Positions 44,088 to 54,594 of a DNA stretch of 64,000 nucleotides are shown piece after piece; the first letter of the stretch is position 1; every line of letters begins with the position of its first letter. A model generated the notes under the pieces. The model did not search any database and was not told where the DNA came from. It was given only the letters and a program-made list of their open reading frames with translations. The DNA comes from Bettongia penicillata ogilbyi. Lineage: Eukaryota; Chordata; Mammalia; Diprotodontia; Potoroidae. Location: the NCBI GenBank assembly GCA_023548195.1, contig JAJHZJ010000009.1, positions 2,275,501 through 2,339,500 on the forward strand, read 5' to 3'. Both the position numbers and the translations under genes were made by a program.

Positions 44088-46440
44088 AGGTGGAGCCAAG
44101 ATGATGGAGTAAAAAGTATTGACTTGCAGGAGCTCTGTCCCCAAATCCAGACAAATGCCTGTAAAATTGACACTAAACAGAATCTGGACCAGCAGAACCC
44201 ACAGAATGATGGAGTGAAGCAAATCTCCAGCCCAAGACAGACTGGAAGGTTGATGGGAAGCATCTACCATGCCTCACTGGGAACAGAGTGCAGTCTAGCA
44301 TGGGCTGTACCCACACAGATGTGACCTGAGAAGGCCTGGAGTGGTGTTGGGGAGACTGAATCTCTGGCACCTGTGGTGGTTTCCAGACATCACAGCCCCA
44401 AAACACTGATGAAATTGGAAGGTCAGTGCAAAAAACTAGTGGGGCCTGTGTGAGAGAGAGTGGTCCAGCCCCAGAGTGGCAGAGGGGGTGGAGGAGTCAA
44501 AAGCAGAGGCTGTTTCTGGAGCTCTAAGATCACAGATTGTAGAGGGGACCAAGATGCTGACAGTAACAGCCCCACTCCCCCAGCCCCACTGAAAGCATAC
44601 AACTATCTTGATAAAGAGATTAAAAGTCAAGTAAATGGGTGGGGAAATGAGCAAAAACCAGAAAAAGAATCAGACTATAGAATCTTAGTCTGGTGACAAG
44701 GAAGACTAAAATATACAAGCAGAAGAAGATGACAAAGTCAAAACTCCTTCCTCAAAAGTCTCCAAGAAAAATATAAATTGTTCTCAGGTCATGGAAGATC
44801 TCCAAAAGGATTTTGAAAATCAAGTAAGAGAAGTAGAAGAAAAATTGGGAAGAGAAATGAGAGTGATGCAAGAAAATCATGAAAATGGAGCCAACTGCTT
44901 GCTAAAGGAGACCCAAAGAGTGTTGAAGAAAATAACACCTTAAAAATAGACTAACCCAAACAGCAAAAGAGATCCAAAAAGTCAATGAGGAGAAGGATGC
45001 CTTAAAAAGCAGATTTGGCCATCTGGAAAAGGCAGTCCAACAGTTCACTGAATAAAATAATTCCTTAAGAATTAGAATGGAGAAGATGGAAGTTAATGAC
45101 TTTATGAGAAATAAAAAATTATAAAACAAAGCCAAAGGAATGAAAAAATAGCAGATAATGAAATATCTCATTGGAAAAACAGCTGACCTGGAAAATAGAT
45201 CCAGTAGTGACAATCTGAAAATTATTGGACTACCTGAAAGCCATGATCCAAAAAAGAGCCTAGACATCATCTTTCAAGAAATTATCAAGGAAACTGCCTT
45301 GATGTTCTAGAACCAGAGAATAAAATGAATATTAAAAGAATCCAATGATTGTCTCCTGAAAGAGATCCCAAAAGGAAAACTCCCAAGAATATTGTAGTCA
45401 AATTCCAGAGTTCCCAGGTCAAATAGAAAATATTGCAAGCAATCAGAAAGAAACAATTTGAGTATTGTGGAAACACAATCAAGATTTCTACATTAAGGGA
45501 TAGAAGAGCTCAGAATATGATATTCCAGAGGTCAAAGCAGATAGGATTAAAACCAAGAATTACCTACATAGAAAAACTGAATATAATCTTTTTGGGGAAA
45601 AAATGGTCATTAAATGAAATAGAGGACTTTCAAGCATTCTTGATGAAAAGACCAGAGCTGAAAAGAAAATTTGACTTTCAAACACAAGAATGAAAAGAAG
45701 TATGAAAAGGTAAACAGGAAAGAGAAAACATAAGGGACTTACTAAGGTTGAACTGTTTACATTCCTTCATGGAAAGATAAATTTGTAACTCCTGGGACTT
45801 TTCTCGGTGTTAGGGTAGTTGGAGGGATTATATACATATATAGAGAGGGCACAGGGTGAGTTGAATATGAAGGGATAATATCTAAAAAAATAAAATTAAG
45901 GGGTGAGAGAGGAATACACTGGGAGAAGGAGAAAGGGAGAAATAGAATGGGGCAAATTGTCTCTCACATAAAAAAGGTAAAAAAAAGCTTTTTCAATGGA
46001 GGGGAAGAAGGGAGAGGTGAGAGGGAAAGAGTGAATTTTACTCTCATCACATTTGGCTTGAGGAGAAAATAATATGCACTCTTAATTTGTTATGAAAATC
46101 TATCTTACACTTCAGGAAAGTAGGGGAGAAGGGGAGAAGTGGGGGTGGAGGATGAAAGAAGGAAGGGCAAATGGGAGGAGGGGGTAATTAGAAGTAAACA
46201 CGTTTCAGGAGGAAAAGGGTCAAAAGAGAAAATAGAATGAATAAGAGGATAGGATGGAGGGAAATATAGTTAGGTTTTCAGAACATGACTGTTATAGAAA
46301 TGTTTTGCATGACTATACATGTATAACTGTCTTGGGGTGGGAGGAGGGGAGAGATGGGGAGAAAATTTGAAACTCAAAAGCTTGTGCAAATGAATGTTGA
46401 AAACTAAAAATAAACAAATAAATGCTTTCTTTGCATCTTG
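44088..46440 (+). mobile_element. Second ORF1-only LINE-1 (half-L1 type), plus strand
   Basis: 5' end GGTGGAGCCAAGATGATGG, 5'UTR to about 44646, degraded ORF1 (44647-45693), then at once a 3'UTR with G/A-rich tracts (46120-46190), GATGGGGAGAAAATTTG and AAATGAATGTTGAAAACTAAAAATAAAC. ORF2 is absent, exactly as in the 3429-6264 copy, and ORF1 and 3'UTR align with it. The 5'UTR text differs. No clear target duplication is left, so it is older. Confidence 0.85.
44647..45693 (+). pseudogene. LINE-1 ORF1 protein, degraded
   Basis: The likely start reads MSKNQKKNQTIES and then a stop. The coiled-coil region (about 44790-45110) is broken by stops and frameshifts. The RNA-binding part (NLKIIGLPES, 45210-45240) and the C-terminal domain (RITYIEKLN, LKRKFDFQTQE, open from 45433 to the stop at 45693) are recognisable. 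Compared with the other copy a few codons are missing before S-T-L-R-D. About 350 codons in total. Confidence 0.8.
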
Positions 46441-46539
46441 AGTTCAGAAGAAAATAAATATTTTTTTAAAAAATGGAATGGTAGGAAAGAGTACATTCCA
46501 GGTATGGGATAAAGTCTATATAAAGACAAAGAGTTGGGA

Positions 46540-46800
46540 GATGTTAAGTCAAGTCAATAAGCATTTATTAAGAACCTATTGTGTGCCAGGCACTATGCCA
46601 AGACCTGAAGATATGAAGACAGGCAAATAACTACCCCTGTTCTCAAGGAGATCACAGTCTAATAGAGAGATAACATACAAACAACTTTTTACAAACAAGA
46701 AATATACAGAATAAATTGGAGATAATGTGCAATTGGTGGATAAGCAATAAGAGCTCAGACGATCTTTTGTGAAGGAAAGAAACCAAGTCTTTTAGCTAGT
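46540..46800 (-). mobile_element. L2 LINE 3' end, minus strand
   Basis: AGTCAATAAGCATTTATTAAGAACC, TGTGTGCCAGGCACTATGCC, CAAGGAGATCACAGTCTAATAG, ATACAGAATAAATTGGAGATAATG. Confidence 0.88.
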
Positions 46801-46884
46801 TGGCCCATGGCATGACCAGGGCAGGCCTGGTTCTTCCCAAATCTTAAAACACTATATGTCATCATAATAATCATCATTATTAGA

Positions 46885-48540
46885 GCCTATCATGTCCAAT
46901 CGTCATAAATCTCTTCTTTTTCTCCTCTCAGTTGAACTTCTTCAAAAAGATGTCTCCAATTGATGCCTCCATTTTTTGTATCATCTAAAGCTTCTGCAGT
47001 CTAACTTCTGACCTCATCATTCAACCAAAGTTGCTCTCTCCAAAGTCACTCATCATCTCTTACTTGCCAAATTGAATTACTTTTTTAAAAATTTTTCATC
47101 CTTTTTGACTTCTCTTCATCCTTTGATAGTATGGATCATCTTTTCTACCTGGACCCCTCTCATCTTTGGATTTTGTGACTCTTCTCTCTCTTGGTTCTGG
47201 TCCTACTCATTAGATTGCTTGTTCTCTGTTTCCTTGGACAGATCTTCATTCATGTCATGCTCACTAATTGTAGACATCCCTCTAAATCCCCTTCAGGTCT
47301 GAAGCCTGTTGATTACCCTCAACTTGTTTTAGCCCTGTGGCTATTACCTAAGTTCTCTTCTCTGCATATACTCCCATCGCCTGGTGATCTCATGAAATCC
47401 CATGCATTCAATTATCAACTCCATGTAGATGAGTCCTAAAGCTACCTATCCAATGTCTCTTTTGTACTCCAGCCCCACATCTTCAATTATCCATTGGATG
47501 TTTCAGATTTGACGTCTTGTAGACATCTCAAGCTCATTACGTACATGACAGAATTAAATATCTTTTCCTCCAAAACCAGCCACTTTTCCAAACTTCCCTA
47601 TTGCTTTTGACAGTAATGCTTCCAATCACTCAAGATCAGAAATTTGGTGTCATCCTCAGTTCAGTGTAACTTACTTCATGTATCTTTAACCACTGACCAC
47701 AATTTGTCATTTCTTTCTCCACAGCAGATCACCTCCCTGAATCCTTCTTTTCTTGACTCACATAGCCACTACTCTTATACAAGGTGTCCATTCACATGAC
47801 CACTAATTGTGCACAGTCTCTCATCACTTCTTGCCTATTCTATGGCAATAGTCTTCTAACTGATCTCCCTTTCTCAAGTCTCTCCTTCCTCCAACACATC
47901 TTTCACATGGCTGCTCAAAGGATATTCCTAAAGCACACGAATTGTCATGCCACGTTCTCTCCTCGACTTCAGCAAATTTCATCAGTTACCCTCTTGTCTC
48001 TAGGATCAAACGTAAATTTCTCTGGCATTTAAAACTCTTCACAACCAGGCTGCTTCTTATCTTTCTAGTCTTATTCCACTTTTCTGTCTTCCATATTTTC
48101 TACGATATAGATAAATAGGTCTACTTGCTGTTCTTCACACAAGTCATTCCATCTCCCACCTCTGAGTTTTTGCTTTGGTTGTCCCTCATGCCTAGAATGT
48201 TCCTCCTAATTTCCTCTTCTTAGAACCTCTAGCTTCCTTTAAGATTTGGCTCAAGCACCATTTTTTGCAGAAGGCCTTTTAATGTCCCCAAACTGCTAAT
48301 AACTATCTTTTCAAGGCTATCTTCCATCTGTTTTGTATCTGTGAGAGAGTGTATTTGTGTATGTGCATGTTCACACACACATACACATACACAAATGCAA
48401 ACACACATACACAAAGTCTCCTTAATTAGTATGTAAGACTCTTGAAGACAAGGATTCTTGTTTTTGGATTTCTAGACTTAACATGGTACCTAATACATAG
48501 GTAATTAATAAAATGCTTACTTGCCTGCTTGATGGTATTT
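46885..48540 (+). mobile_element. Long L2 LINE copy, plus strand
   Basis: About 1.65 kb continuous: GACCTCATCATTCAACC (47010), ATGGATCATCTTTTCTACC (47133), GGTGATCTCATGAAATCCCATGC (47382), GATGTTTCAGATTTGACGTC, CATGGCTGCTCAAAGGATATTCC (47907), CACCTCTGAGTTTTTGC (48158), ATGCCTAGAATGTTCCTCC (48190), TAATACATAGGTAATTAATAAAATGC (48490). A CA repeat (48360-48415) sits inside. It includes decayed ORF2 3' sequence. Confidence 0.8.
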
Positions 48541-48544
48541 TTTT

Positions 48545-48720
48545 CAAAGCATTCTCACACCTATTACTTCATTTGAATTTCACAGTAGCACCATGGGTAA
48601 GATGGAAGGAGGCAGTCATTTTTCTCCCCATTTTACGGATGAAAAAACTGAGGACCAGATAATAAAATGACTTTCCCAAGGCAACAGAAAGTTAGTGACA
48701 CAACCAGAATGAGAAACCAG
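48545..48720 (-). mobile_element. MIR-type SINE, minus strand
   Basis: CTCACACCTATTACTTCATTTG, CCCCATTTTACGGATGAAAAAACTGAGG, GACTTTCCCAAGGC. Confidence 0.75.
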
Positions 48721-49144
48721 AGTATAAGCAAGACATCCAGAGAAAGTTAAAAATGGATTGTTTTCTATGACTGGCTAGAAGCAAAGGACTCCAGAAGATG
48801 TGGAGGAGACAAACATACAAATTACAGATCCTAAGTCGTTGAAATATGTGTTCTGTACATGTTGTGCTTAAGGACATAAGAATGCCAAACTCATCATCCT
48901 GGATTCTCCAGTTCAATGTTCTTAGTCTGATAGATCTAGATAAAGTTGTCTTCTATGGCATTGATCTCAAAAGTTTAGACACAGGTTTGGCTTAAGCAAA
49001 ATGGTGGCACACATCCCTTAGTTCTCTATTCTACATCTGATTCATTTCCTAAGGTACATCCCCCTACATCCCACATCCAGATTGATTAGAGTTTTCATGA
49101 TCCCCTAGATGTCTCCTGTCATGCACCAAAATCTAATATATGAA
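48721..49144. other. No recognised feature
   Basis: Unique-looking; possibly the outer part of the neighbouring CR1/L3, but not anchored. Confidence 0.3.
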
Positions 49145-49860
49145 TTCACCCTATGATTCATAGAGTCAGAACAAATCTCAGAGACAGCCATTCTAACACA
49201 TGCCCAAATCTCTTCTAGGTATCCCCAATGGCTAATCATTCCTCCTTTGCTTGAAGGCATCTAGTGAGGAGGAACTTACTACTCCTAAACACTCCACACC
49301 CACCACAAGGCAGACAGCAACACTATTGGACTGCTCCAATTTTAGGAAGTTTTTCCTAAATGTGTCTCTCTATAATTATCATTTATTCCTTCTAGTTCTG
49401 ATTTCCAGGCCCAAGCAAAATAAGTCTTTTACATGGCAGCCTTTTAAACACATAGAGGCAGTGATATTCATTTCCAATCTAAGTACCCCAAATTCCTTCA
49501 ACCATTTTTTCTCTGCCCTAGGTCTCTAGTTCCCTTTAATATCCTGATAATCTTTCTGGATGCTCCTATTTTACCAATATCTTTCCTAAAATATGAGCTC
49601 CAGAACTAAACACAATATTCCAAATATAGTCTGACCAGTGCTGTATACAGTAAGACTATCAACCTCCCTGGACACTAAGCCACTATTAATAGAATTTCAG
49701 ATACTGTTGTGGCTCCTATATCACATTATTAACTCATATTGAGCTTATGGTCCAGTAAAACCCCCAGATGCTTTTCACACAAACTGTGCCACCTAGTTTA
49801 TAAGCATATAACATTGCTTCCATTTGAATAATCTTAGGAAGATGCTGAGGATCACCTGGT
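49145..49860 (-). mobile_element. CR1/L3-type LINE 3' region, minus strand
   Basis: Reversed CR1 landmarks: TTCATAGAGTCAGAACAAATC (3' end), CCCAAATTCCTTCAACC, TATGAGCTCCAGAACTAAACACAATATTCC, AGTCTGACCAGTGCTG, CAACCTCCCTGGACAC, TTAACTCATATTGAGCTTATGGTCC and AAAACCCCCAGATGC. The order equals that of L3/CR1 3'UTR/ORF2 ends in amniotes. Confidence 0.75.
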
Positions 49861-49889
49861 AGGATAAGGCAATAGAAACTGAAGTCCTT

Positions 49890-50390
49890 GCTCAAACTGA
49901 ATTGCCAAGTATTCAAACTGTGCTTTAGAGAGCACAGCTCCACTGGGCTGACTACGTTGTTCAAATGCAAAATGAACACTTGCAAAAAGACTATTTTATG
50001 GAGAACTTGCATGGGGCAGGCGATCACATGGTGCCCAGAAGGAGTGATACAAGGACATTCTCAAGAACTTTGGATTTGACTGTGCAACATGGGAGACACT
50101 GATACAGGACCACTCAGCATGGCATGCCCTCATCAGAAAGGGTGCTATGCTCTTTGGGCAAAGCAGAATTGAGACAGCACAAAGTAAATGTAGGATATGC
50201 AAATTTGGGTTGTCCACCCCAAATATTCACATGGAATATCTGTGCCCAACCTGTGGTAGAGCATTCCGAGCTCATATTGGTCTGATCTGCGACAGTCGGA
50301 CACACTGAAATTTCACTTTATCATGGTGATGTCATTTTGGAACTCTTCGAAGACAGAGGACAACAACCAATGAACCAACCAACTATCTAG
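49890..50390 (+). mobile_element. Non-LTR LINE, ORF2 C-terminus and 3' tail
   Basis: One frame with few breaks reads WETLIQDHSAWHALIRKG (about 50090-50143), then a zinc-finger-like end C-P-T-C-G-R-A-F-R-A-H-I-G-L-I-C-D-S-R-T-H and a stop (50307). Cys-His C-termini after a W..L..DRS.WR segment are common in several non-LTR clades. The short 3'UTR GATGTCATTTTGG..CTCTTCGAAGACAGAGGACAAC ends in AACC repeats and matches reversed tail-B SINE ends. The clade (RTE or other) is not settled. Confidence 0.7.
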
Positions 50391-50604
50391 TTATACCACA
50401 CCCTGCCCCCCATCTTGTACATGTGAACACATAGGTGACCGATGATCATTTTCTGTGTTGTCTCTCACACCAAAGAAATTCATGGCTAGCGATAGAATTT
50501 AAGACACCACAGAACCTAGAAATTGGCAGAACAGTAGATGTTTTGGGGCAGAGACACTTCAAGTCACAGCTTTTCTTCTTACCTCTGAGTGATCTGGTTT
50601 TGAT
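50391..50604. other. No recognised feature
   Basis: Unique-looking, between the LINE 3' end and an L2. Confidence 0.35.
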
Positions 50605-50905
50605 TCAAATCAATTCCATAAACGTTATTGAGCACTTACCATGTGCAAAGCACTGTGGTAAATATTGAGTTTATATCACAAATAAATAAAACAATACCCA
50701 TTATTAAAGGGCAAACAGCCCAGTAACAGAATGAGTTACATTCTGGCTTTCAAGAATGACAGGTACACAAGTAACTATATTTCAAAATAGCATTTGATAA
50801 ATGCATGAGGTTTAAAGAGAAAAAGTGGTATGAAAGGAAGACTAGATAGCATTCATCTGCTAAGATGAGGGGAGGCTTCATGGAAAGAGTAGCCTTTGAT
50901 CTGGG
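50605..50905 (-). mobile_element. L2 LINE 3' end, minus strand
   Basis: AACGTTATTGAGCACTTACCATGTGCAAAGCACTG, then AAGGAAGACTAGATAGC..GAGGGGAGGCTTCATGG. Confidence 0.75.
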
Positions 50906-51064
50906 TCTTGGGATGAACTACTTAGGAGTATCTTCTGCCCTCTCCCAGTTTGTCCTAATTAGCATTTCTGACCCCATTATTAATGTATCCACCAACACCC
51001 TTCTTGAGAAGGCAGTAGGATAAAGAGGCCAGATTTCTCTGTTAAGATTTGTTACTGACTATAT

Positions 51065-51257
51065 GATCATATCTGGCCCCAGATACTTACTCGCTGTGTG
51101 ACCCTGGGCAGGTCATTTCACCCTCTTAGCCTCAGTTTCCTCATATGTAAAATGATCTGAAGAAGGAAATGTCAAACCACTCTAGTATCTTTGCCAAGAA
51201 AACCCCAGATGGGGTCACAAAGAATCAGACACAACGGAAATGACTGGACAACAATAT
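51065..51257 (+). mobile_element. Tail-A SINE, 5'-truncated
   Basis: CAGATACTTACTCGCTGTGTGACCCTGGGCAGG, GTAAAATGATCTGAAGAAGG, CACTCTAGTATCTTTGCC, GGGGTCACAAAGAATCAGACACAAC. This is the clearest tail-A end in the window. Confidence 0.9.
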
Positions 51258-52084
51258 CTATGGAAAGTCACATAGCTTCAGGTCTCCTTTTCTTAATCTT
51301 TAAAATAAAGGAGGAAAACTAGGTGTTTTCTAAGGTCCTTTCTACCGTGGTGATCTAATTTCTAGTGAGCAAATACTTAAATTCACCCCCTAGCATTATA
51401 TTTAAAGGGTTTAAGGGAATAAACACGTTCATCTGAAATATTCTCATTATGCTTATTATCTACCTGTATGGAGTTGGGTGAATGCCAAACCTTTCCCTTA
51501 TCCCCCTACCCCAATTCTTAACTTTCTCATTCAAGAAGGTTAGGACCAAGTAGAGAATTATAAATGGGAAGAAAATAAAAGGGAAATAGTGTAACAACCA
51601 CCACAAAAGAATCTATTTAACAAAGTGTTTGAAAAATGGAAAAAGAAATGTCTTTTTTTTCTGGCTTGATAATGAGTATTCTATGCCCTCAGAGATCTAA
51701 GACTTGGAAGTAAATTTCTGCCTGATACCACTTCCGTGGGTAGACCAGGAAAGCTGCTGGCATGGTGAAAAGAAAATGGGATTTGAAGTCAGAAAATTTA
51801 GATTCATATTTTCCATCTCTGTGACCTTGGGCACAAGTCAGCTAAGTTCTTTGGATCCCTGTCAACTCCTTTGTGAGAGGAGGTGCTTGGACCACATCCT
51901 CATTAGCTTGTCTTTCAGAGCGGGAGCCTATAATTGCCTAGTATGGTCAGCCCTATTTAGTACCTGCTACCCCAGAGGTAACGCTTTCCTCTCTCTAGGT
52001 CAGCAGGGCATGTATAGGAGAATCCACGATGTCCAGGGGAAAAAAATAATCCACAGCCTAAATGTGGCAGACATGTATGTGTAA
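51258..52084. other. Unique sequence with a MIR-type SINE at about 51740-51900
   Basis: AAAATGGGATTTGAAGTCAG and TCTGTGACCTTGGGCACAAGTC identify the MIR. The 126-codon frame from 51704 runs straight through this SINE and is not a gene. Confidence 0.5.
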
Positions 52085-52270
52085 TCAATCAATGGGTAAA
52101 TGTTTATTAAGTGCCTATTATGTGCTAAGCACACACACATATGATAAAATAATAAAATATATATATATACGTTTGTCTTTATAGATACATTTATGTGTAT
52201 ATACAATTTATATACACACATATATTTATATGTATATATATATGTGTGTATGTGTGTGTACATATAAATG
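52085..52270. repeat. L2 stub and AT/TATG microsatellite
   Basis: TCAATCAATGGGTAAATGTTTATTAAGTGCC, TATTATGTGCTAAGCAC (L2 minus, 52085-52135), then ACACATATG/TATATATA text to about 52265. Confidence 0.8.
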
Positions 52271-52309
52271 GAAAAGCATATTCTGGCATTCTTATAGTAT
52301 CATTTTATA

Positions 52310-52495
52310 GTATCATCAATTTAAAATTGGGGCTCTAGAAATCATTTAGTCCAGCTTCTTCCCCATTTTACAGTTGAGGAAACTGAGGTTCAGGAAGGTT
52401 AAATACAAAAGACAACAGAATCAGGATTTCATCCCAGCTCATTTAACTCCAAATCAGCACTGTTTCCACTAGTACCAAGTTGCTTCTCTCTCCCT
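52310..52495 (-). mobile_element. CORE-SINE with CR1/L3-like end
   Basis: CTCTAGAAATCATTTAGTCCAGC, CCATTTTACAGTTGAGGAAACTGAGG, and CAGCACTGTTTCCACTAGTACC. Confidence 0.7.
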
Positions 52496-52554
52496 ACACA
52501 ACCCCAATTTTTGAGAGTAGCTTTTCAGAGGCTGTCCTTTTAAAAAAAATACAG

Positions 52555-53010
52555 AAAGCCAAAGGCATTTTCACTTGGGGAAAGATTATTAAATTTCAAA
52601 ATTGCTCTACATGCCAGACAAGATTGAAATCTTTGTGCTGTGCTTGGATGAGCTAGAGACCTGTTTTGCAAACAGGAAGCTATGGCAGCATCTCATTCGC
52701 TGTGCACTGGGCGACTGAAATGGAGGAGCGTATTTAAAACTACATTAAGGGGCTGAAAACAAGGTAATTACAGTATTTGTTATACTAGAAAGAGCTTTTC
52801 ACATCCGTGGAAATTATGAGCTTTGTGATTATGATTATGAAAATTATGAGGGAAATCAAATATTTCCACCCCCCTTTATGTTGCACATTAGAGGCCAAGG
52901 CTTAATAAAGAATGAATGAGATGCCTTTTGGGGTCTTTGTTGAGGAAGTAGACACGTAAAGTTATTAAACACTTTAATAATGTGGAGAGTTGTGACTTCA
53001 GCTTCAGTTT
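52555..53010. other. Unique island, strong candidate for a conserved non-coding element
   Basis: About 450 bp without recognisable repeats. It contains AAGGTAATTACAG, GTGATTATGATTATG, TTAATAAAGAATGAATGAG and AAGTTATTAAACACTTTAATAATG plus the near-palindrome CCTGTTTTGCAAACAGG. No coding frame. Enhancer function is inferred from composition only. Confidence 0.45.
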
Positions 53011-53198
53011 GGTGAGACATCGATCAAATTGCTGTGGAAGGATGCCATACCCTGGGAGAGAAGACCAGGAAGGGAAATGAAGGAAATGAAAAGGGGGAAA
53101 AACTGGATGGAGTCAGTGCTGCATATTGTAAACCAGCTCTAAGGATTCCTTGCACCAGGCCAAGCTGGGGTTTCTTTCTCTTTTGAATGCCTTATTTA

Positions 53199-53252
53199 GA
53201 GTTCTCTCCCCTCCCCTCCCCTCCCCTCTCCTCTCTCTCTCTTCCCCTTTCC
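53199..53252. repeat. CCCCT/CTCT pyrimidine tract
   Basis: Imperfect CCCCTCCCCTCTCC repeats. The G/E/R-rich minus-strand frame comes from it. Confidence 0.85.
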
Positions 53253-53464
53253 CCCATTAACCCAGGACCTAGTGGGGACGAGGAGGGGGATATGAAAGGC
53301 AATATGAATGAATGATGTCTGAACTGCAAAAGCTGTTGGAAGAAATGCAATTGTGTCACTACCTGATATGTGGAGAAGTTAGTTAGACCATCAAAATGTT
53401 GCCAAGTAGCATGGTCTGATGGGAAGATAGCTGCACTGAATGACAGAATATCTGGAGTTTCTTC

Positions 53465-53810
53465 ATGCATTCAATAGGCATTTTTACTAATACCCTGCCA
53501 GGCAGGGTGGGATGGTGCACAGGTAGGGGGGCAGCAGCTAGGTGGAGCAGTGGATAGAGCTTCGAGTCAGGAAGACCCAAGTTAAAATCCAGCTTCAGAA
53601 ACATCTTCACTATGTAACCTTGGATAAGTAACTTAATCTTTGTTTGCCACTGGAGGAGGAAATGGTAAACCACTCTTGCAAAGAAAATCCCACAGAGAGA
53701 GGACCATGGGATCACTATGACTGAAAAGACCGAACAACAACATGTATTTTGCTTGATACTGGGGATAAAAAGACAAGACTACTGGGCCTCAGGTGGATGA
53801 AAGAGAAATA
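53465..53810 (-). mobile_element. L2 LINE 3' end, minus strand, split by a SINE
   Basis: CATTCAATAGGCATTTTTACTAATACCCTGCCAGGC before and TTTTGCTTGATACTGGGGATAAAAAGACAAG after the SINE at 53525-53742. Confidence 0.65.
53525..53742 (+). mobile_element. Tail-A SINE nested in L2
   Basis: GGCAGCAGCTAGGTGGAGCAG, GAGTCAGGAAGACCC, GAGGAGGAAATGGTAAACC, ATGGGATCACTATGACTG, ACAACAACA end. Internally shortened relative to other copies. Confidence 0.88.
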
Positions 53811-53834
53811 TCACTACATACATACAGATAAGTT

Positions 53835-54145
53835 AAGAGGCAATGAAATATAATGGAAGGACCACTGAATTTGTAATCAGGGGGCCTTGATTCAAATCCC
53901 ACTCTGACATTTATTGGGTCTACGACCCTTGGCATAATCTCTGAGCCTCGGTTGCTCATATGTGAGTGTATGTATGTATGTATGTATACACACATATACA
54001 TACACATATATAGACACACATATATATGATGGGGAAAATAGTAGTACTCCCCTCTAAGGATTGTGTGGATTAAATAATATATGTGTAGTGCTTTGTAAAC
54101 CTTAAAGGGCTACATAAATGATGTCCGTTGATTTCATTATAAGTT
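53835..54145 (+). mobile_element. MIR3-type SINE with internal microsatellite
   Basis: AATGGAAGGACCACTGAATTTG, GATTCAAATCCCACTCTGAC, then a TATG/CATA tract (53962-54028), then GGATTGTGTGGATTAAATAATATATG and TAGTGCTTTGTAAACC. Confidence 0.75.
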
Positions 54146-54244
54146 AACAAAAGAGATAGTGAAGTATCGAAAGGCCTGGAATGCTAAGGTCCATGGGATA
54201 CCAAAAAGAATCAGACACAACTGAATAACCGAACTACGACAAGA

Positions 54245-54592
54245 AAATACAAAGTATATTACTCAAAATAATGCAGAGTAATCTGAAGGAGATGTCCACA
54301 ACCTAGGGTATATGTAGAAGGTGACGTCCAAACAGTGTCTTAAAGGAAGCAAAAGATTCCAGGAGGCAGAGATGAGGAAACAGTGAATTTCAGTCATGGG
54401 CAATCACCTGTGCAAGACATGGGTGGGGTGAGGTTGGTGTGGGGGTGGAGGGGGTGGCATGAACTGTCATTTGAAGAAAGCAAGAAGGTCAGTTTGACTG
54501 GAACAGAGAACCCTCCTTCTTAAAATGACATGAAATAATACTGCCTAGGTAGTTGAGAGCCAGATTGTGGATAATCTTAAATCCAACAGTCT
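54245..54592 (-). mobile_element. L2 LINE body, minus strand
   Basis: GTGTCTTAAAGGAAGCAAAAGATTCC, GGAGGCAGAGATGAGGAAAC and GCCAGATTGTGGATAATC follow the L2 order after its 3' end, so it probably continues the copy at 53465-53810. Confidence 0.6.
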
Positions 54593-54594
54593 CT

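Noticed and set aside
44085..46440. Target duplication around the second half-L1 (AAATGCTGTTTT / AAATGCTTTCTT)
   Set aside because: The match is short and imperfect, and the right copy lies in A/T-rich tail sequence, so it is not convincing.
51704..52084. 126-codon plus-strand frame
   Set aside because: It passes straight through a MIR-type SINE and ends at an L2 stub, so the frame is accidental.
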